Source: Chloroflexota bacterium (GTDB lineage Bacteria > Chloroflexota > Anaerolineae > Caldilineales > Caldilineaceae). Taken from it: 28,597 bases of DNA. Location: contig QEUW01000048.1 in assembly GCA_003577005.1 (NCBI GenBank), positions 1 through 28,597 on the forward strand, given 5' to 3'. The notes under the pieces were generated by a model. The model searched no databases. It was not told where the DNA came from and saw only the letters and a program-made list of their open reading frames with translations. Positions 15,198 to 23,167 of the stretch are shown here, piece after piece (position 1 is the stretch's first letter; every line of letters starts with the position of its first letter). The position numbers and the translations under genes were made by a program.

Positions 15198-15554
15198 CAG
15201 GGTCAGCAGAGCCAAGCTTTACTAACGCTGTCTTACTCATGTCATACATCGGCATGAGACCCACCAGCCTCCATAGAGTACACATCTCAAGTTTAAGGGA
15301 CTATCCATAACGGCATACTCTATAGTTATAGAGTTAGACATGGTATTGGAGGCGGCTGTCAAGCAAATTTGTACGTTCACTGGCAGTAGGCGCAATGGAC
15401 GACGCGGTTGGACCGAACCTATACCCCAATTGTGCCTGTTTTGTAGTCAAGACCTATGGTCGAAATAAGAGATAGACGGTAGGATCACGAGAGATACGCT
15501 AATGCCTGCTATATCCAAGTTGCGACAGTTCCTGGTGAGAGAATGGAGGTTTTG
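15198..15554. other. Divergent intergenic region with a near-perfect palindrome
   Basis: About 360 non-coding bases lie between the divergent stress genes. The only clear structure is ACTCTATA-GT-TATAGAGT (15317-15334), an 18-base operator-like palindrome, plus a shorter GACC-TAT-GGTC at 15451-15461. No convincing sigma-70 promoter toward the plus strand is seen, so another sigma factor is possible. The ribosome-binding site GGAGG (15545-15549) ends the region. Confidence 0.4.
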
Positions 15555-17000
15555 ATGCCAGGTGTGGCGGAAAAGCCTAACCGAAGTCGTATCAAATCGA
15601 CATCAGCAGTTGATATCTGGTACGATGGCCGACCTACGCTCGGAACGTTGTTTCGTGGCCTTAAGACGGATTTTTCAACCTTGCTGCGTCTGGAAGTCCA
15701 ACTGGCCCGCGTAGAGACTCGCGAAAAGCTTGATCACGCTATGCGACCCCTTGGTCGCGTAGTAGGGGGCGTTTCTTTGTTCTACACGGGAATTGTCGTG
15801 TTGATGATGAGCGCAGCGGTCGGTTATGCACTCTTTTTGCCCTTCTGGCTGGCTGTGTTGCTGATTGGTCTCTTTGTTCTGGTCGTCGGCGCGATGCTGA
15901 TACAGGTGGGGCGCAAGCTGATGGGGCAGACAAGTCTTCTCCCGCGCAGAACGATTACGTCCATTCGTGCGGATGCGGCTATGTTCCGACGCCCCTTCGC
16001 CGTTGGCGCCTCCAGCTCCGTGCCGCTAGCGCCAGCTAGCGCCCCCAGGAGCCGGCGACCTCCCTCGACCAGAGAGAGCCAGACGAGAGATAGAGAGCAA
16101 TCAGTAACAAAACGAGAGACGACAATGTGGCAAATTCTCAAGGAGACGGTCGACGGCTGGTTAGAAGATAACGCCAGCCAGTTGGCGGCTGCACTTTCCT
16201 ACTACACGGCTGTTTCGATTGCCCCGCTGCTCGTGCTGATTGTGGTGCTTGTCGGTCTGGTCTTGGGTGGCCAGCAGGCGGTCGAGAGCCGATTACTGGC
16301 TCAAATGCGAGGCGCGATCGGGAACGAAGGAGCGCAGTTCCTGGAGGCGGCGCTCGAATCTGCCCAGCAGCCGACACTGGCAAGCCTGGCCGGTATCCTT
16401 AGCTTTATCGCACTGCTTTGGGGTTCTACCAATGTCTTTGCTCAACTTCAGAACTCCCTGAATGCGATCTGGAATGTTGAGCCAAAGCCAGGGCGGGGTA
16501 TCTGGGGCACGATCCGTGACCGTTTTCTTTCGTTCACGATGGTGTTGGGGATCGCGTTTCTGTTACTGGTCTCGCTGGTCATCAGTTCAGTACTTGTGGT
16601 GCTGATCGACGCCGGGCAGGCCTGGCTGCCAGGGATCGATTGGCTCTGGCAGGTTGTAAATTATGTTGCCTCTTTTGTAGTCATTACGCTTGTCTTTGCT
16701 GCGATTTATAAGGTTTTGCCGGACGTTGAAATTTCCTGGCGTCATGTGTGGCTTGGCGCAGCCATTACTGCAGCGTTATTTATGATTGGTCAATTTGCCC
16801 TCAATTTGTACCTCGACAACGCCGGTACAACCTATGGCGCGGTTGGTTCGTTGGTAATATTTCTCCTCTGGGTCTACTACTCGGCGCAGATCCTGTTTTT
16901 GGGCGCCGAGTTCACCCAGGTGTACGCCCGTCACTATGGGGTCGGCATCCAGCCCGCGCCAAATGCTGTGCGTACAGAACCCACACCGGCGCAGGGGTAA
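15555..17000 (+). CDS. Fusion of holin-like DUF1469 domain and YihY/BrkB membrane protein
   Basis: A 481-residue membrane protein. Residues 1-130 match the DUF1469 (phage holin superfamily III, actinobacterial holin-X) layout: a helical segment TLFRGLKTDFSTLLRLEVQL, then two transmembrane helices and a Gly-Arg-Lys end. Residues about 150-190 are a Ser/Arg/Pro-rich linker. Residues 191-481 are a full YihY domain, with SQLAAALSYYTAVSIAPLL and LWVYYSAQILFLGAEFTQVY. The YihY part begins with MWQILKE at an in-frame ATG (16125), exactly where the paralogue at 13014 starts. GGAGG lies 5 bases before ATG 15555, favouring it over 15543. Both domains are inner-membrane with unknown activity. It heads a probable plus-strand operon. 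Confidence 0.88.
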   Translation: MPGVAEKPNRSRIKSTSAVDIWYDGRPTLGTLFRGLKTDFSTLLRLEVQLARVETREKLDHAMRPLGRVVGGVSLFYTGIVVLMMSAAVGYALFLPFWLAVLLIGLFVLVVGAMLIQVGRKLMGQTSLLPRRTITSIRADAAMFRRPFAVGASSSVPLAPASAPRSRRPPSTRESQTRDREQSVTKRETTMWQILKETVDGWLEDNASQLAAALSYYTAVSIAPLLVLIVVLVGLVLGGQQAVESRLLAQMRGAIGNEGAQFLEAALESAQQPTLASLAGILSFIALLWGSTNVFAQLQNSLNAIWNVEPKPGRGIWGTIRDRFLSFTMVLGIAFLLLVSLVISSVLVVLIDAGQAWLPGIDWLWQVVNYVASFVVITLVFAAIYKVLPDVEISWRHVWLGAAITAALFMIGQFALNLYLDNAGTTYGAVGSLVIFLLWVYYSAQILFLGAEFTQVYARHYGVGIQPAPNAVRTEPTPAQG

Positions 17001-17046
17001 CAGAGTGAGGGTGGTGTAAATCCTAGCTTTGAAAGGAGACAATACG

Positions 17047-17433
17047 ATGTTAAACCGTTTCAAACTTCCACGAAATGGATTCAAACTTCCCGGGTATGGG
17101 GTCGAATTTTCCCGGCGCGGCTTCAAACTCTCGCGACGCCGGACCTTGTGGGGCCAGATCAGCCACTTTGCAGAGCAAAAACCGTTGCTCTTTGTTGGCG
17201 CCGTGCTGGCTACCGTCTTTCTGCTGGTTCTCGTCATGCGCAGTCTGTTTGGCGAGAGCAACGACCGCTACCATCACTCAGACAACCAGGCAGAACGCTC
17301 TGCGGCCCGGATGGGCGCAACCGAGGAACAGGTAACGCGCTCGCAACCGTCGGCCACAGCGCTGCAATCTGGTGAGACTACCACGACGGGCGCAGCATAC
17401 GGATTTGACCAGCAAAGCATCACCCCTGGATGA
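17047..17433 (+). CDS. Small membrane protein with heptad-like N-terminal repeats
   Basis: A 128-residue protein of no family I recognise. Residues 1-33 contain about four degenerate seven-residue, basic units (RNGFKLP, GYGVEFS, RRGFKLS and a partial). One transmembrane helix follows (PLLFVGAVLATVFLLVLVM, about 48-66), then a hydrophilic Ser/Thr/Gln-rich tail that should lie outside if the positive-inside rule holds. The chosen ATG 17047 follows GAAAGGAG at 17030-17037; ATG 17029 is upstream of that site. It lies 46 bases after the DUF1469-YihY gene and ends in tandem stops (TGATAA), 12 bases before the glycosidase gene. A role in the stress/envelope group is inferred from position. Confidence 0.7.
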   Translation: MLNRFKLPRNGFKLPGYGVEFSRRGFKLSRRRTLWGQISHFAEQKPLLFVGAVLATVFLLVLVMRSLFGESNDRYHHSDNQAERSAARMGATEEQVTRSQPSATALQSGETTTTGAAYGFDQQSITPG

Positions 17434-17445
17434 TAAGAAAACTCT

Positions 17446-18459
17446 ATGCAACTGGTCTACCGCAACCCAGTCTGGCCGAGTGAGTTTGCTGACCCATTTG
17501 TGTTGAAATGGCGGGGGGAGTACTATGCGTATGGTACAAGCAGCGTACTCCACCCTGCTGCCCCCGGTCATCGTTTTCCGGTATTGCATTCAACCGATCT
17601 TGTCCACTGGTCGCATGTGAGCAACGCACTGGCGCCTTTGGACCATTTGCCCCACGGCAACTACTGGGCGCCCGAAGTGGCCGAGCAGGATGGCCATTTC
17701 TATCTCTATTTTTCGGCCGGCGAGAGCCATGCCGATGAGACCCAGCGTCTATTCGTTGCTGTCGCCGACGACCCTCGTGGCCCCTTTCAGACTGTCGCAC
17801 CCGTGTTGCCAGACGAGGGCTTTACAATTGACGCCCATCCCTTTCGTGACCCAGCGGATGGACGGTGGTATCTCTTCTTTGCCAAAGACTATTTCGATGA
17901 GCGGGTTGGGACGGGTCTGGCTGTGGTCCCGCTTGCCGAGAGCATAACTGCTGTTGCCGGGCCGGTTCAGCCGATTTTGCGCGCATCGGCCGACTGGCAG
18001 ATCTATGAACGAGACCGCCAACTCTACGGCCAACGCTGGCCCGCCTGGCACACGGTAGAGGGGCCGTCGGTCGTCTTTCACGAGGGGCGCTACTACTGTT
18101 TCTACAGTGGCGGCGCCTGGCATTCGTTTGACTACGGGGTGAGTTACGGCGTCGCAGAACAGGTGCTCGGTCCCTATCGCGACGAATGGAGCAGCCAGGG
18201 GCCGGGCGTGCTGCGCGCAGTCCCCGGCCAGGTGCTGGGGCCAGGGCACAACTCCGTCGTCCGCGGCCCCGATGACCAGACCGACTTCCTTGTTTATCAC
18301 GCCTGGGATGCAGAGAGGACGGCGCGGCGGATGTGTATCGACCCACTCTACTGGACGGAGGATGGCCCGCGCTGCGACGGTCCGACCATAGGGGAGCAGG
18401 TCCTTACCCTGGGCGAAAACCGGCGCCAATCACCCACCCCGCCGGGTAAAGATACTTGA
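17446..18459 (+). CDS. Glycoside hydrolase family 43 enzyme
   Basis: A 337-residue five-bladed propeller glycosidase of the GH43 type, acting typically on arabinose- or xylose-containing glycans. The three catalytic acids are in place: Asp16 in FADPFV (general base), Asp129 in TIDAHPFRD (pKa modulator) and Glu205 in HTVEGPSVV (general acid). GPGHNSVV near residue 264 and repeated (Y/F)YxFY strand ends fit the fold. No signal peptide is seen, so it probably works in the cytoplasm on imported oligosaccharides. It is inserted between two small membrane-protein genes on the same strand, which is odd for a sugar enzyme. Its Shine-Dalgarno is weak. Confidence 0.9.
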   Translation: MQLVYRNPVWPSEFADPFVLKWRGEYYAYGTSSVLHPAAPGHRFPVLHSTDLVHWSHVSNALAPLDHLPHGNYWAPEVAEQDGHFYLYFSAGESHADETQRLFVAVADDPRGPFQTVAPVLPDEGFTIDAHPFRDPADGRWYLFFAKDYFDERVGTGLAVVPLAESITAVAGPVQPILRASADWQIYERDRQLYGQRWPAWHTVEGPSVVFHEGRYYCFYSGGAWHSFDYGVSYGVAEQVLGPYRDEWSSQGPGVLRAVPGQVLGPGHNSVVRGPDDQTDFLVYHAWDAERTARRMCIDPLYWTEDGPRCDGPTIGEQVLTLGENRRQSPTPPGKDT

Positions 18460-18488
18460 GCGGATTGATCAAGAAAGGAGTGTCGCCT

Positions 18489-18962
18489 GTGGCTAAAGCG
18501 AGCGCAATCATCAGCGGCTTTCTAGGCGCTGGCGTTCTCACTTTGATCCATGAGACCGTACGACGAGCCGTGCCCAATGCCCCGCGCATGGACCTGCTCG
18601 GTATGCGCGCCATCGACCGTTCGCTGCGCGCTATCGATCAGGCGCCGCCTGCAGGCCCAGAACTACACCGGACCGCACTGGCAGCAGACCTGCTATTCAA
18701 TACGCTCTATTACAGTCTGGTCGGTGTTGGGCAGCCAGAACACGCAGTGACTCGCGGAACAGCGTTGGGATTAGCTGCCGGCGTGGGCGCCGTCGCCTTG
18801 CCGGGTCTGCTCGGGTTAGGCACTGACCCCAGCCAGCGCACGCCCGCGACGGCAGCCATGACAATCATCTGGTATCTGGCCGGTGGCCTGGCCGCAGCCC
18901 TTGCGTTTCGAGCGCTGCTCAGAGGCCACGGTGACCCGCAAATGAAGTCAGCGGATTTGTGA
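18489..18962 (+). CDS. Small integral membrane protein, unknown
   Basis: A 157-residue hydrophobic protein with about four membrane segments: ASAIISGFLGAGVLTLI at the N-terminus, a middle pair around ALAADLLFNTLYYSLVG and ALGLAAGVGAVALPGLLGLG, and TIIWYLAGGLAAALAFRAL near the end. No family is recognised. AAGGAG (18475-18480) sits 8 bases before GTG 18489, so this start is preferred over in-frame TTG 18456 and GTG 18480. It follows the GH43 gene after 29 bases and is closed by the terminator at 19032, making it the likely last gene of the plus-strand operon that begins at 15555. Confidence 0.68.
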   Translation: MAKASAIISGFLGAGVLTLIHETVRRAVPNAPRMDLLGMRAIDRSLRAIDQAPPAGPELHRTALAADLLFNTLYYSLVGVGQPEHAVTRGTALGLAAGVGAVALPGLLGLGTDPSQRTPATAAMTIIWYLAGGLAAALAFRALLRGHGDPQMKSADL

Positions 18963-19031
18963 CCGGCGATAGCATTTTGCATCCGCTATTTTCCCGCACA
19001 ACGGCCAGCACCATACACGCACATACAAACC

Positions 19032-19070
19032 AACAATCCCGGAATCTGTATAGACTTCGGGATTGTTTTT
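19032..19070 (+). terminator. Rho-independent terminator
   Basis: A 10-base-pair stem (AACAATCCCG with complement at 19058-19067) encloses a 16-base loop and is followed by TTTTT (19066-19070). It ends the 15555-18962 operon. Confidence 0.85.
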
Positions 19071-19099
19071 GTGCGAGGGCCGCCGCCTTGCGCTATAAT
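19069..19099 (+). promoter_or_regulatory. Promoter with perfect TATAAT
   Basis: TATAAT (19094-19099) is preceded by TTGTGC (19069-19074) at 19 bases. It directly abuts the preceding terminator and predicts a leader of about 77 bases before ATG 19183. Confidence 0.6.
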
Positions 19100-19182
19100 G
19101 GCGTGGCCGGGCGTGCATCCTCTTGCGATGGCGCAGCCATCCTCCCGGCCAGACACTGCCACACAACCAAAGGAGCAACGCC

Positions 19183-20178
19183 ATGCGGTTGGTTCAATTC
19201 AAAGCCCTGGACGGCACGCGCAAAGTCGGCCTGGTAAGCGAAGATGGACAAACATTGCGCATCCTGCGTGCGACATTGCGGGTCTATGATTTGGTGTTGG
19301 AGGCCGATACCCGCGGCGCCCCGCTGGCCGATCTGGTCAACGAACGAGTAACTGCCGAAGCCGTCGATTATAACCAGGTTGTCGCCGAGAATCGTCTGCT
19401 CGTCCCCCTCGACCATTCGGACCCGGCGCATTGTATCATATCGGGCACGGGGCTTGATCACCTGGGCAGCGCTCAGGCGCGTGACGCCATGCACGCCAAA
19501 CTCAGCGCCGGCGAACTGACGGATTCAATGAAAATGTTCAAGCTGGGTCTGGAAGGGGGCAAGCCGGCGCCAGGCCAGATCGGCGTGCAGCCGGAGTGGT
19601 TCTACAAGGGCGATGGCGACTGGATCGTAGCGCCGGGCCAGCCGCTCGAACTGCCTTCCTTTGCTCTCGACGGCGGCGAAGAGCCGGAACTGGTCGGCCT
19701 CTACGTGATCGGTCAGTCGGGCCAGGTCTTGCGTGTCGGCTATGCGCTGGGCAACGAGTTTTCCGACCATGTGTTGGAGCGGCAAAACTATCTCTACCTG
19801 GCGCACTCCAAGCTGCGCACCAGCTCGTTTGGTCCCGAAGTCCGGCTTGGCCCGGCGCCCGAAAGTATCACCGGCATCTCGCGCCTGCTGCGCAACGGCG
19901 TGGAGGTCTGGTCAGGCGAATTCCTCACCGGCGAGGCCAATATGACCCACTCCATCGCCAACATCGAGCACCATCACTTTAAGTACGCCGCCTTCCGGCG
20001 ACCAGGGGATGTTCACTGCCACTTTTTTGGCACAGCCACGTTGAGTTTTGCCGCGGGGATCACTGCACAGCCGGGCGATGTCTTTGAGATTTCGGCGCCG
20101 GAATTTGGCCGCTCGCTGCGCAACCCGTTGTTGAGAGCAGGCAAGGGTGATTCGCTGGTGACGGTGAAAACCCTATAG
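19183..20178 (+). CDS. GguC/AraD1-like protein, FAH superfamily
   Basis: A 331-residue member of the fumarylacetoacetate hydrolase-fold group known as GguC or AraD1. Characterised members dehydrate 2-keto-3-deoxy-L-arabinonate or related sugar acids. Family signatures are LDHSDPAHCIISGTGLDHLG (near 83-102), LTDSMKMFKLGLEGGKP, GVQPEWFYKGDG, DGGEEPELVGLYVI, ALGNEFSDHVLER, and GEANMTHSIANIEHHHFKY near 257. The acidic and His residues in these blocks bind the divalent metal in this fold. AAAGGAG precedes ATG 19183, which I prefer over upstream in-frame starts. The neighbouring dehydrogenase, hydrolase and GH43 genes fit pentose or sugar-acid catabolism; the exact substrate is not determinable here. 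Confidence 0.88.
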   Translation: MRLVQFKALDGTRKVGLVSEDGQTLRILRATLRVYDLVLEADTRGAPLADLVNERVTAEAVDYNQVVAENRLLVPLDHSDPAHCIISGTGLDHLGSAQARDAMHAKLSAGELTDSMKMFKLGLEGGKPAPGQIGVQPEWFYKGDGDWIVAPGQPLELPSFALDGGEEPELVGLYVIGQSGQVLRVGYALGNEFSDHVLERQNYLYLAHSKLRTSSFGPEVRLGPAPESITGISRLLRNGVEVWSGEFLTGEANMTHSIANIEHHHFKYAAFRRPGDVHCHFFGTATLSFAAGITAQPGDVFEISAPEFGRSLRNPLLRAGKGDSLVTVKTL

Positions 20179-20690
20179 ACCAGAAAAGAAGAGTAAAGAG
20201 AAAGAGCATGGGCTAGCGTCCGGCTAGCTCCCGATTATCGCCGTTTTCGCGTAAGGTAGCTTGCGCCTGACGCCAGGAAGTCGGGTCGATCTGTCCATCC
20301 ACGGTCCTGGCTACTTTGTACTCTCGAGCCATGTGAGCAGCGCGTTCTGTCCATTCATCGCCGCCTACGACCGGTATCGCCCGCAAGCCAATCCGCTGGA
20401 GCACGGCCGCACGAGCCAGCGCCCGTTCCACATCCTGTTCTCGGCCAGCCAAGATGCTTCCATCACGAGAATGATCTGCTCATGCGAATGGCGGTCTTCA
20501 CCACCCCAAAGGAGATCGTCGGCCAACACCCCTTCCACTTCTTCCTCGGTGACCAGGCCATCATGGAGCGCTGCGTAGAGCCGGTCTGCCACGCGGTTGA
20601 CGACATCACGACCATTGCGGAGAAAGCGACCAAAAATGCCACCAGCGCGGGTGCGATAATAATCTTCCTGCGCCTTTCCCTTCAACTTTC

Positions 20691-20749
20691 CGACATCTTG
20701 TTTGAGCACCCCGACATCTTGTTTGAGCACCCCGACATCTTGTTTGAGT
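20691..20749. repeat. 21-base tandem repeat, about 2.8 copies
   Basis: A 21-base unit starting CGACATCTTGTTTGAGCAC repeats at 20691, 20712 and 20733 (the last copy partial). It encodes the LKQDVGV heptads of the coiled coil in the decayed minus-strand gene. Confidence 0.9.
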
Positions 20750-20892
20750 ACATTCAGATCTCGACGCATCGCTTCCTGACTAGTCGCCAGTTCGGCGAAG
20801 AGTTTTTCCAGGCGCAAGAGTCCTTCCGCGGTCTGTCTTTGTGCTTCAGCCAGTTCTTGCAGGGCTTTCGGAATCCGGAATCTCCAATCCGT

Positions 20893-20921
20893 TTGGCGTT
20901 GTAGCCTTGCTGGGTTAGAAT
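20893..20921 (+). promoter_or_regulatory. Candidate promoter of the hydrolase gene
   Basis: TTGGCG (20893-20898) and TAGAAT (20916-20921) are separated by 17 bases. The predicted start near 20928 favours ATG 20965 over the upstream in-frame TTG/ATG starts. The promoter lies inside the lost 5' end of the minus-strand pseudogene. Confidence 0.45.
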
Positions 20922-20964
20922 GCAGCTACTCTTCCGGCCAAACAGTATTGGGAACAGTCCTTCT

Positions 20965-22179
20965 ATGCAAGAGAACAAGACGGCGCCCGGCGCCCATTCC
21001 ATGATGGCGCCCGGCGCCCATTCCATGATGGCGCCCGGCGCCCATTCCATGATCGGCGCCTACGGTCCCTGGGCAGCCGGCCTCGTTGCCGACGAACCAG
21101 GCACCTTTTCCTGGCGCAATCCCCGCTGGACTAACCTGAGCGAATGGCGTACTGCCGCGCACCAGCGTCTGCTGGAACGGCTGGCGATGCCCGCCATTGC
21201 CGGCCCGCCCCCTGTGACCGTCCACCGCACGTTCACTTATGATGGGCTCCACATCGAGGATCTCTCCTGGCAGTTGCCCTACGGCCCGCCGACCAGAGCC
21301 TATCTACTCAAACCAGAGGGCGCGACGGGCAGGCTGCCGGCGATCTTGGGGCTGCACTGTCACAGCGGGCTCAAATTCTTTGGTCGCGAAAAACTCACGC
21401 ACACAGGTGAACCGGTTCATCCGCTCATCGAACGTATCCACGCCCGCGATGGCGGGGTGGCCTGGGCCAACGAGATCGCCCGGCGGGGCTATGTCGTGCT
21501 TGCGCATGATGCCTTTGCCTTTGGCAGCCGGCGCGTCCGGCTGGCGGACGTCCCGACGGTCCTCCGCGGCGACCGCAGCGACCCGGCGTGGGAAGACGTG
21601 GCCGGCATCGAGGCGTACAACCGCTGGGCGGGCGAGCACGAGTCGATCATGGCAAAATCGCTCTTCTGTGCCGGGACGACCTGGCCGGGCGTCTTTCTGG
21701 CCGAAGATCGGGCGGCGCTGGATGTGCTCTATAGCCGGGACGATGTGGACCCGGCGCGCATCGGTTGTGGGGGGCTCTCCGGCGGCGGGCTGCGTACGGT
21801 CATGCTGGCCGGTGCGGACGAGCGCATCGCCTGCGCCGTCTGTGTCGGCATGATGACCACCTGGCGCGACTTTCTGCTCAACAAGAGCCACACCCACACC
21901 TGGATGATCTACACACCGCTGCTGCCCCACGAACTAGATTACCCCGAAATCCTCGGTCTGCGCGTGCCCAAGCCAACGCTGGTGCTCAATGACATCGATG
22001 ATCCTCTCTTCACCTTACCGGAGATGGAGCGCGCCGATGGCATTCTGCGCGCCGTCTTCGACAAGGCAGGCGCCGCCGACCGCTACCGTTGCTCATATTA
22101 CCCCGGCGGCCACAAGTTTGACCTGCCCATGCAGGCGGAGGCGTTCGAGTGGTTTGACCGGTGGCTGGTAGGAACGTAG
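20965..22179 (+). CDS. Alpha/beta hydrolase, dienelactone hydrolase/acetyl-esterase-like
   Basis: A 404-residue serine hydrolase. Residues 7-30 are three copies of an eight-residue unit (APGAHSMM, APGAHSMM, APGAHSMI). The hydrolase domain follows: ILGLHCHSG (oxyanion side, near 130), the nucleophile elbow GCGGLSGGG with Ser at about 272, an acid in LVLNDIDDPLF near 341, and the His of GGHKFDLP near 382. It lacks a signal peptide. It resembles bacterial carbohydrate-ester or dienelactone hydrolases; the substrate is unknown. ATG 20965 is selected from promoter placement, as no good Shine-Dalgarno exists. Related copies are needed to learn whether the repeat is translated; the next in-frame Met after it is absent until well into the domain, so at least part of it probably is. 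Confidence 0.83.
   Translation: MQENKTAPGAHSMMAPGAHSMMAPGAHSMIGAYGPWAAGLVADEPGTFSWRNPRWTNLSEWRTAAHQRLLERLAMPAIAGPPPVTVHRTFTYDGLHIEDLSWQLPYGPPTRAYLLKPEGATGRLPAILGLHCHSGLKFFGREKLTHTGEPVHPLIERIHARDGGVAWANEIARRGYVVLAHDAFAFGSRRVRLADVPTVLRGDRSDPAWEDVAGIEAYNRWAGEHESIMAKSLFCAGTTWPGVFLAEDRAALDVLYSRDDVDPARIGCGGLSGGGLRTVMLAGADERIACAVCVGMMTTWRDFLLNKSHTHTWMIYTPLLPHELDYPEILGLRVPKPTLVLNDIDDPLFTLPEMERADGILRAVFDKAGAADRYRCSYYPGGHKFDLPMQAEAFEWFDRWLVGT
20982..21053. repeat. Three perfect 24-base tandem repeats in the hydrolase N-terminus
   Basis: The unit begins GGCGCCCGGCGCCCATTCC and repeats at 20982, 21006 and 21030 without a mismatch. It keeps the reading frame, giving APGAHSM(M/I) three times. A 24-base period and perfect identity suggest recent slippage. 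Confidence 0.95.
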
Positions 22180-22221
22180 AACGCAGAACGTAGAACGGGA
22201 AGGGCGAGTGACGTTTCGCAC

Positions 22222-23157
22222 ATGGTGAAAGAAGCACAGAGGATGGCTAACAAACAGGCGCCAAGAATCGGCTTTATCGGTCTGGGCGCGATGGGGATGG
22301 GGATGGCGACGACGCTGGTGAGGGCCGGCTTTAGCGTCAAGGGATATGACATCAATCCGCAGGCGGGAGAACGGTTTGTGGCCGCGGGCGGGGCCAGCGT
22401 TGAATCTGCGGCCGAGGCGGCCCGAAACGCGGATGTGCTGATCCTGATGGTTGTGGCCGCCGAGCAGGCCGAGGAGGCGCTCTTTGGCGCTGGCGGTGGG
22501 ACGGCTGCGCTGCCGGCCGATGCGCTGGTCATGTTGTGCAGCACCGTGGCCCCAGCCTACGCCCGGCAGACGGCAGCGCGATTGCGCACATTGGGGCTGG
22601 AGATGCTCGACGCGCCGGTGAGCGGCGGAGTAGCTCGCGCCGCCGAAGGAAAACTGAGCATTATGGCCTCGGGTTCCCCGGCTGCGTTTACCCGCGCCGA
22701 GCCGGTGCTGGCTGCGCTGGCCGAACACGTCTACCGGCTGGGCGACGAGTGCGGGCAAGGTTCCACCGTCAAGATGGTCAACCAACTGCTGGCCGGGGTC
22801 CACATCGCCGCCGCCGCCGAGGCCCTGGCGTTGGGGGTGAAGGCCGGCGTTGATCCACAACAGTTGTACGACGTGATCAGCAACAGCGCCGGCTCGTCGT
22901 GGATGTTCCAGAATCGGGTGCCGCACATGCTGGCCGGCGACTATACCCCGCTCAGCGCCGTGGAGATCTTTGTCAAAGACCTCGGCATCGTGCTGGAGAC
23001 GGGCAAGGCGCAACGTTTCCCTTTACCATTGGCTGCCGCCGCCCATCAAATGTTTCTCATGGCCGCCGCTGCCGGTTACGGGCGGCTGGATGATTCGGCG
23101 GTAGTTAAGGTCTTCGAGCAGTTGGCGGGGATCAGTGTAAAAGTAGAACGTGAGTGA
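22222..23157 (+). CDS. Beta-hydroxyacid dehydrogenase, L-threonate dehydrogenase (LtnD)-like
   Basis: An NAD(P)-dependent dehydrogenase of 311 residues in the 3-hydroxyisobutyrate / tartronate-semialdehyde / L-threonate group. The Rossmann signature GFIGLGAMGMGMA lies near 15-27, and the substrate motif DAPVSGGVARAAEG near 131-144. The catalytic-lysine helix GSTVKMVNQLLAGVHIAAAAEA (Lys near 184) is especially like LtnD, which oxidises four-carbon sugar acids. The C-terminal helical domain is complete, including VKDLGIVLETG. The start is ATG 22222; ATG 22243 is an alternative. Simple AGAACG repeats lie between it and the hydrolase stop, 42 bases upstream. It fits the sugar-acid theme set by the GguC-like gene, and RidA follows. 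Confidence 0.87.
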   Translation: MVKEAQRMANKQAPRIGFIGLGAMGMGMATTLVRAGFSVKGYDINPQAGERFVAAGGASVESAAEAARNADVLILMVVAAEQAEEALFGAGGGTAALPADALVMLCSTVAPAYARQTAARLRTLGLEMLDAPVSGGVARAAEGKLSIMASGSPAAFTRAEPVLAALAEHVYRLGDECGQGSTVKMVNQLLAGVHIAAAAEALALGVKAGVDPQQLYDVISNSAGSSWMFQNRVPHMLAGDYTPLSAVEIFVKDLGIVLETGKAQRFPLPLAAAAHQMFLMAAAAGYGRLDDSAVVKVFEQLAGISVKVERE

Positions 23158-23167
23158 TCATCGACTT

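Larger units (their letters stand above)
20213..20925 (-). pseudogene. Decayed coiled-coil / PD-(D/E)XK-like protein gene
   Basis: Two overlapping minus-strand frames together spell one protein. The first (from about 20925) reads RIPKALQELAEAQ, then a coiled coil with LKQDVGV repeats, then QEDYYRTRAGGIFGRFLR, ending in the beta-strand LVMEAS. The protein then continues in the other frame as ILAGREQDVERALARAAV and VVGGDEWTERAAHMAREY. The switch near 20455-20465 implies a frameshift. The N-terminal part has no ATG, GTG or TTG before TTG 20817, and an in-frame TAG lies at 20926-20928, so the start is also lost. The layout resembles DUF3782-like proteins with a predicted nuclease fold, common in Chloroflexota and cyanobacteria. 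A sequencing error could explain the frameshift but not the missing start. Confidence 0.75.

Noticed and set aside
20754..21050. Minus-strand frame with EWAPGAIM repeats
   Set aside because: The repeats are the opposite strand of the hydrolase APGAHSMM repeats; the rest overlaps the decayed coiled-coil gene in another frame.
20691..21053. Possible CRISPR array from clustered repeats
   Set aside because: The 21-base and 24-base repeats are directly tandem without spacers and encode in-frame peptides.
22173..22197. Repeats of the GTAGAACG type at the hydrolase stop codon
   Set aside because: Short and imperfect; more likely a simple low-complexity run than a functional element.
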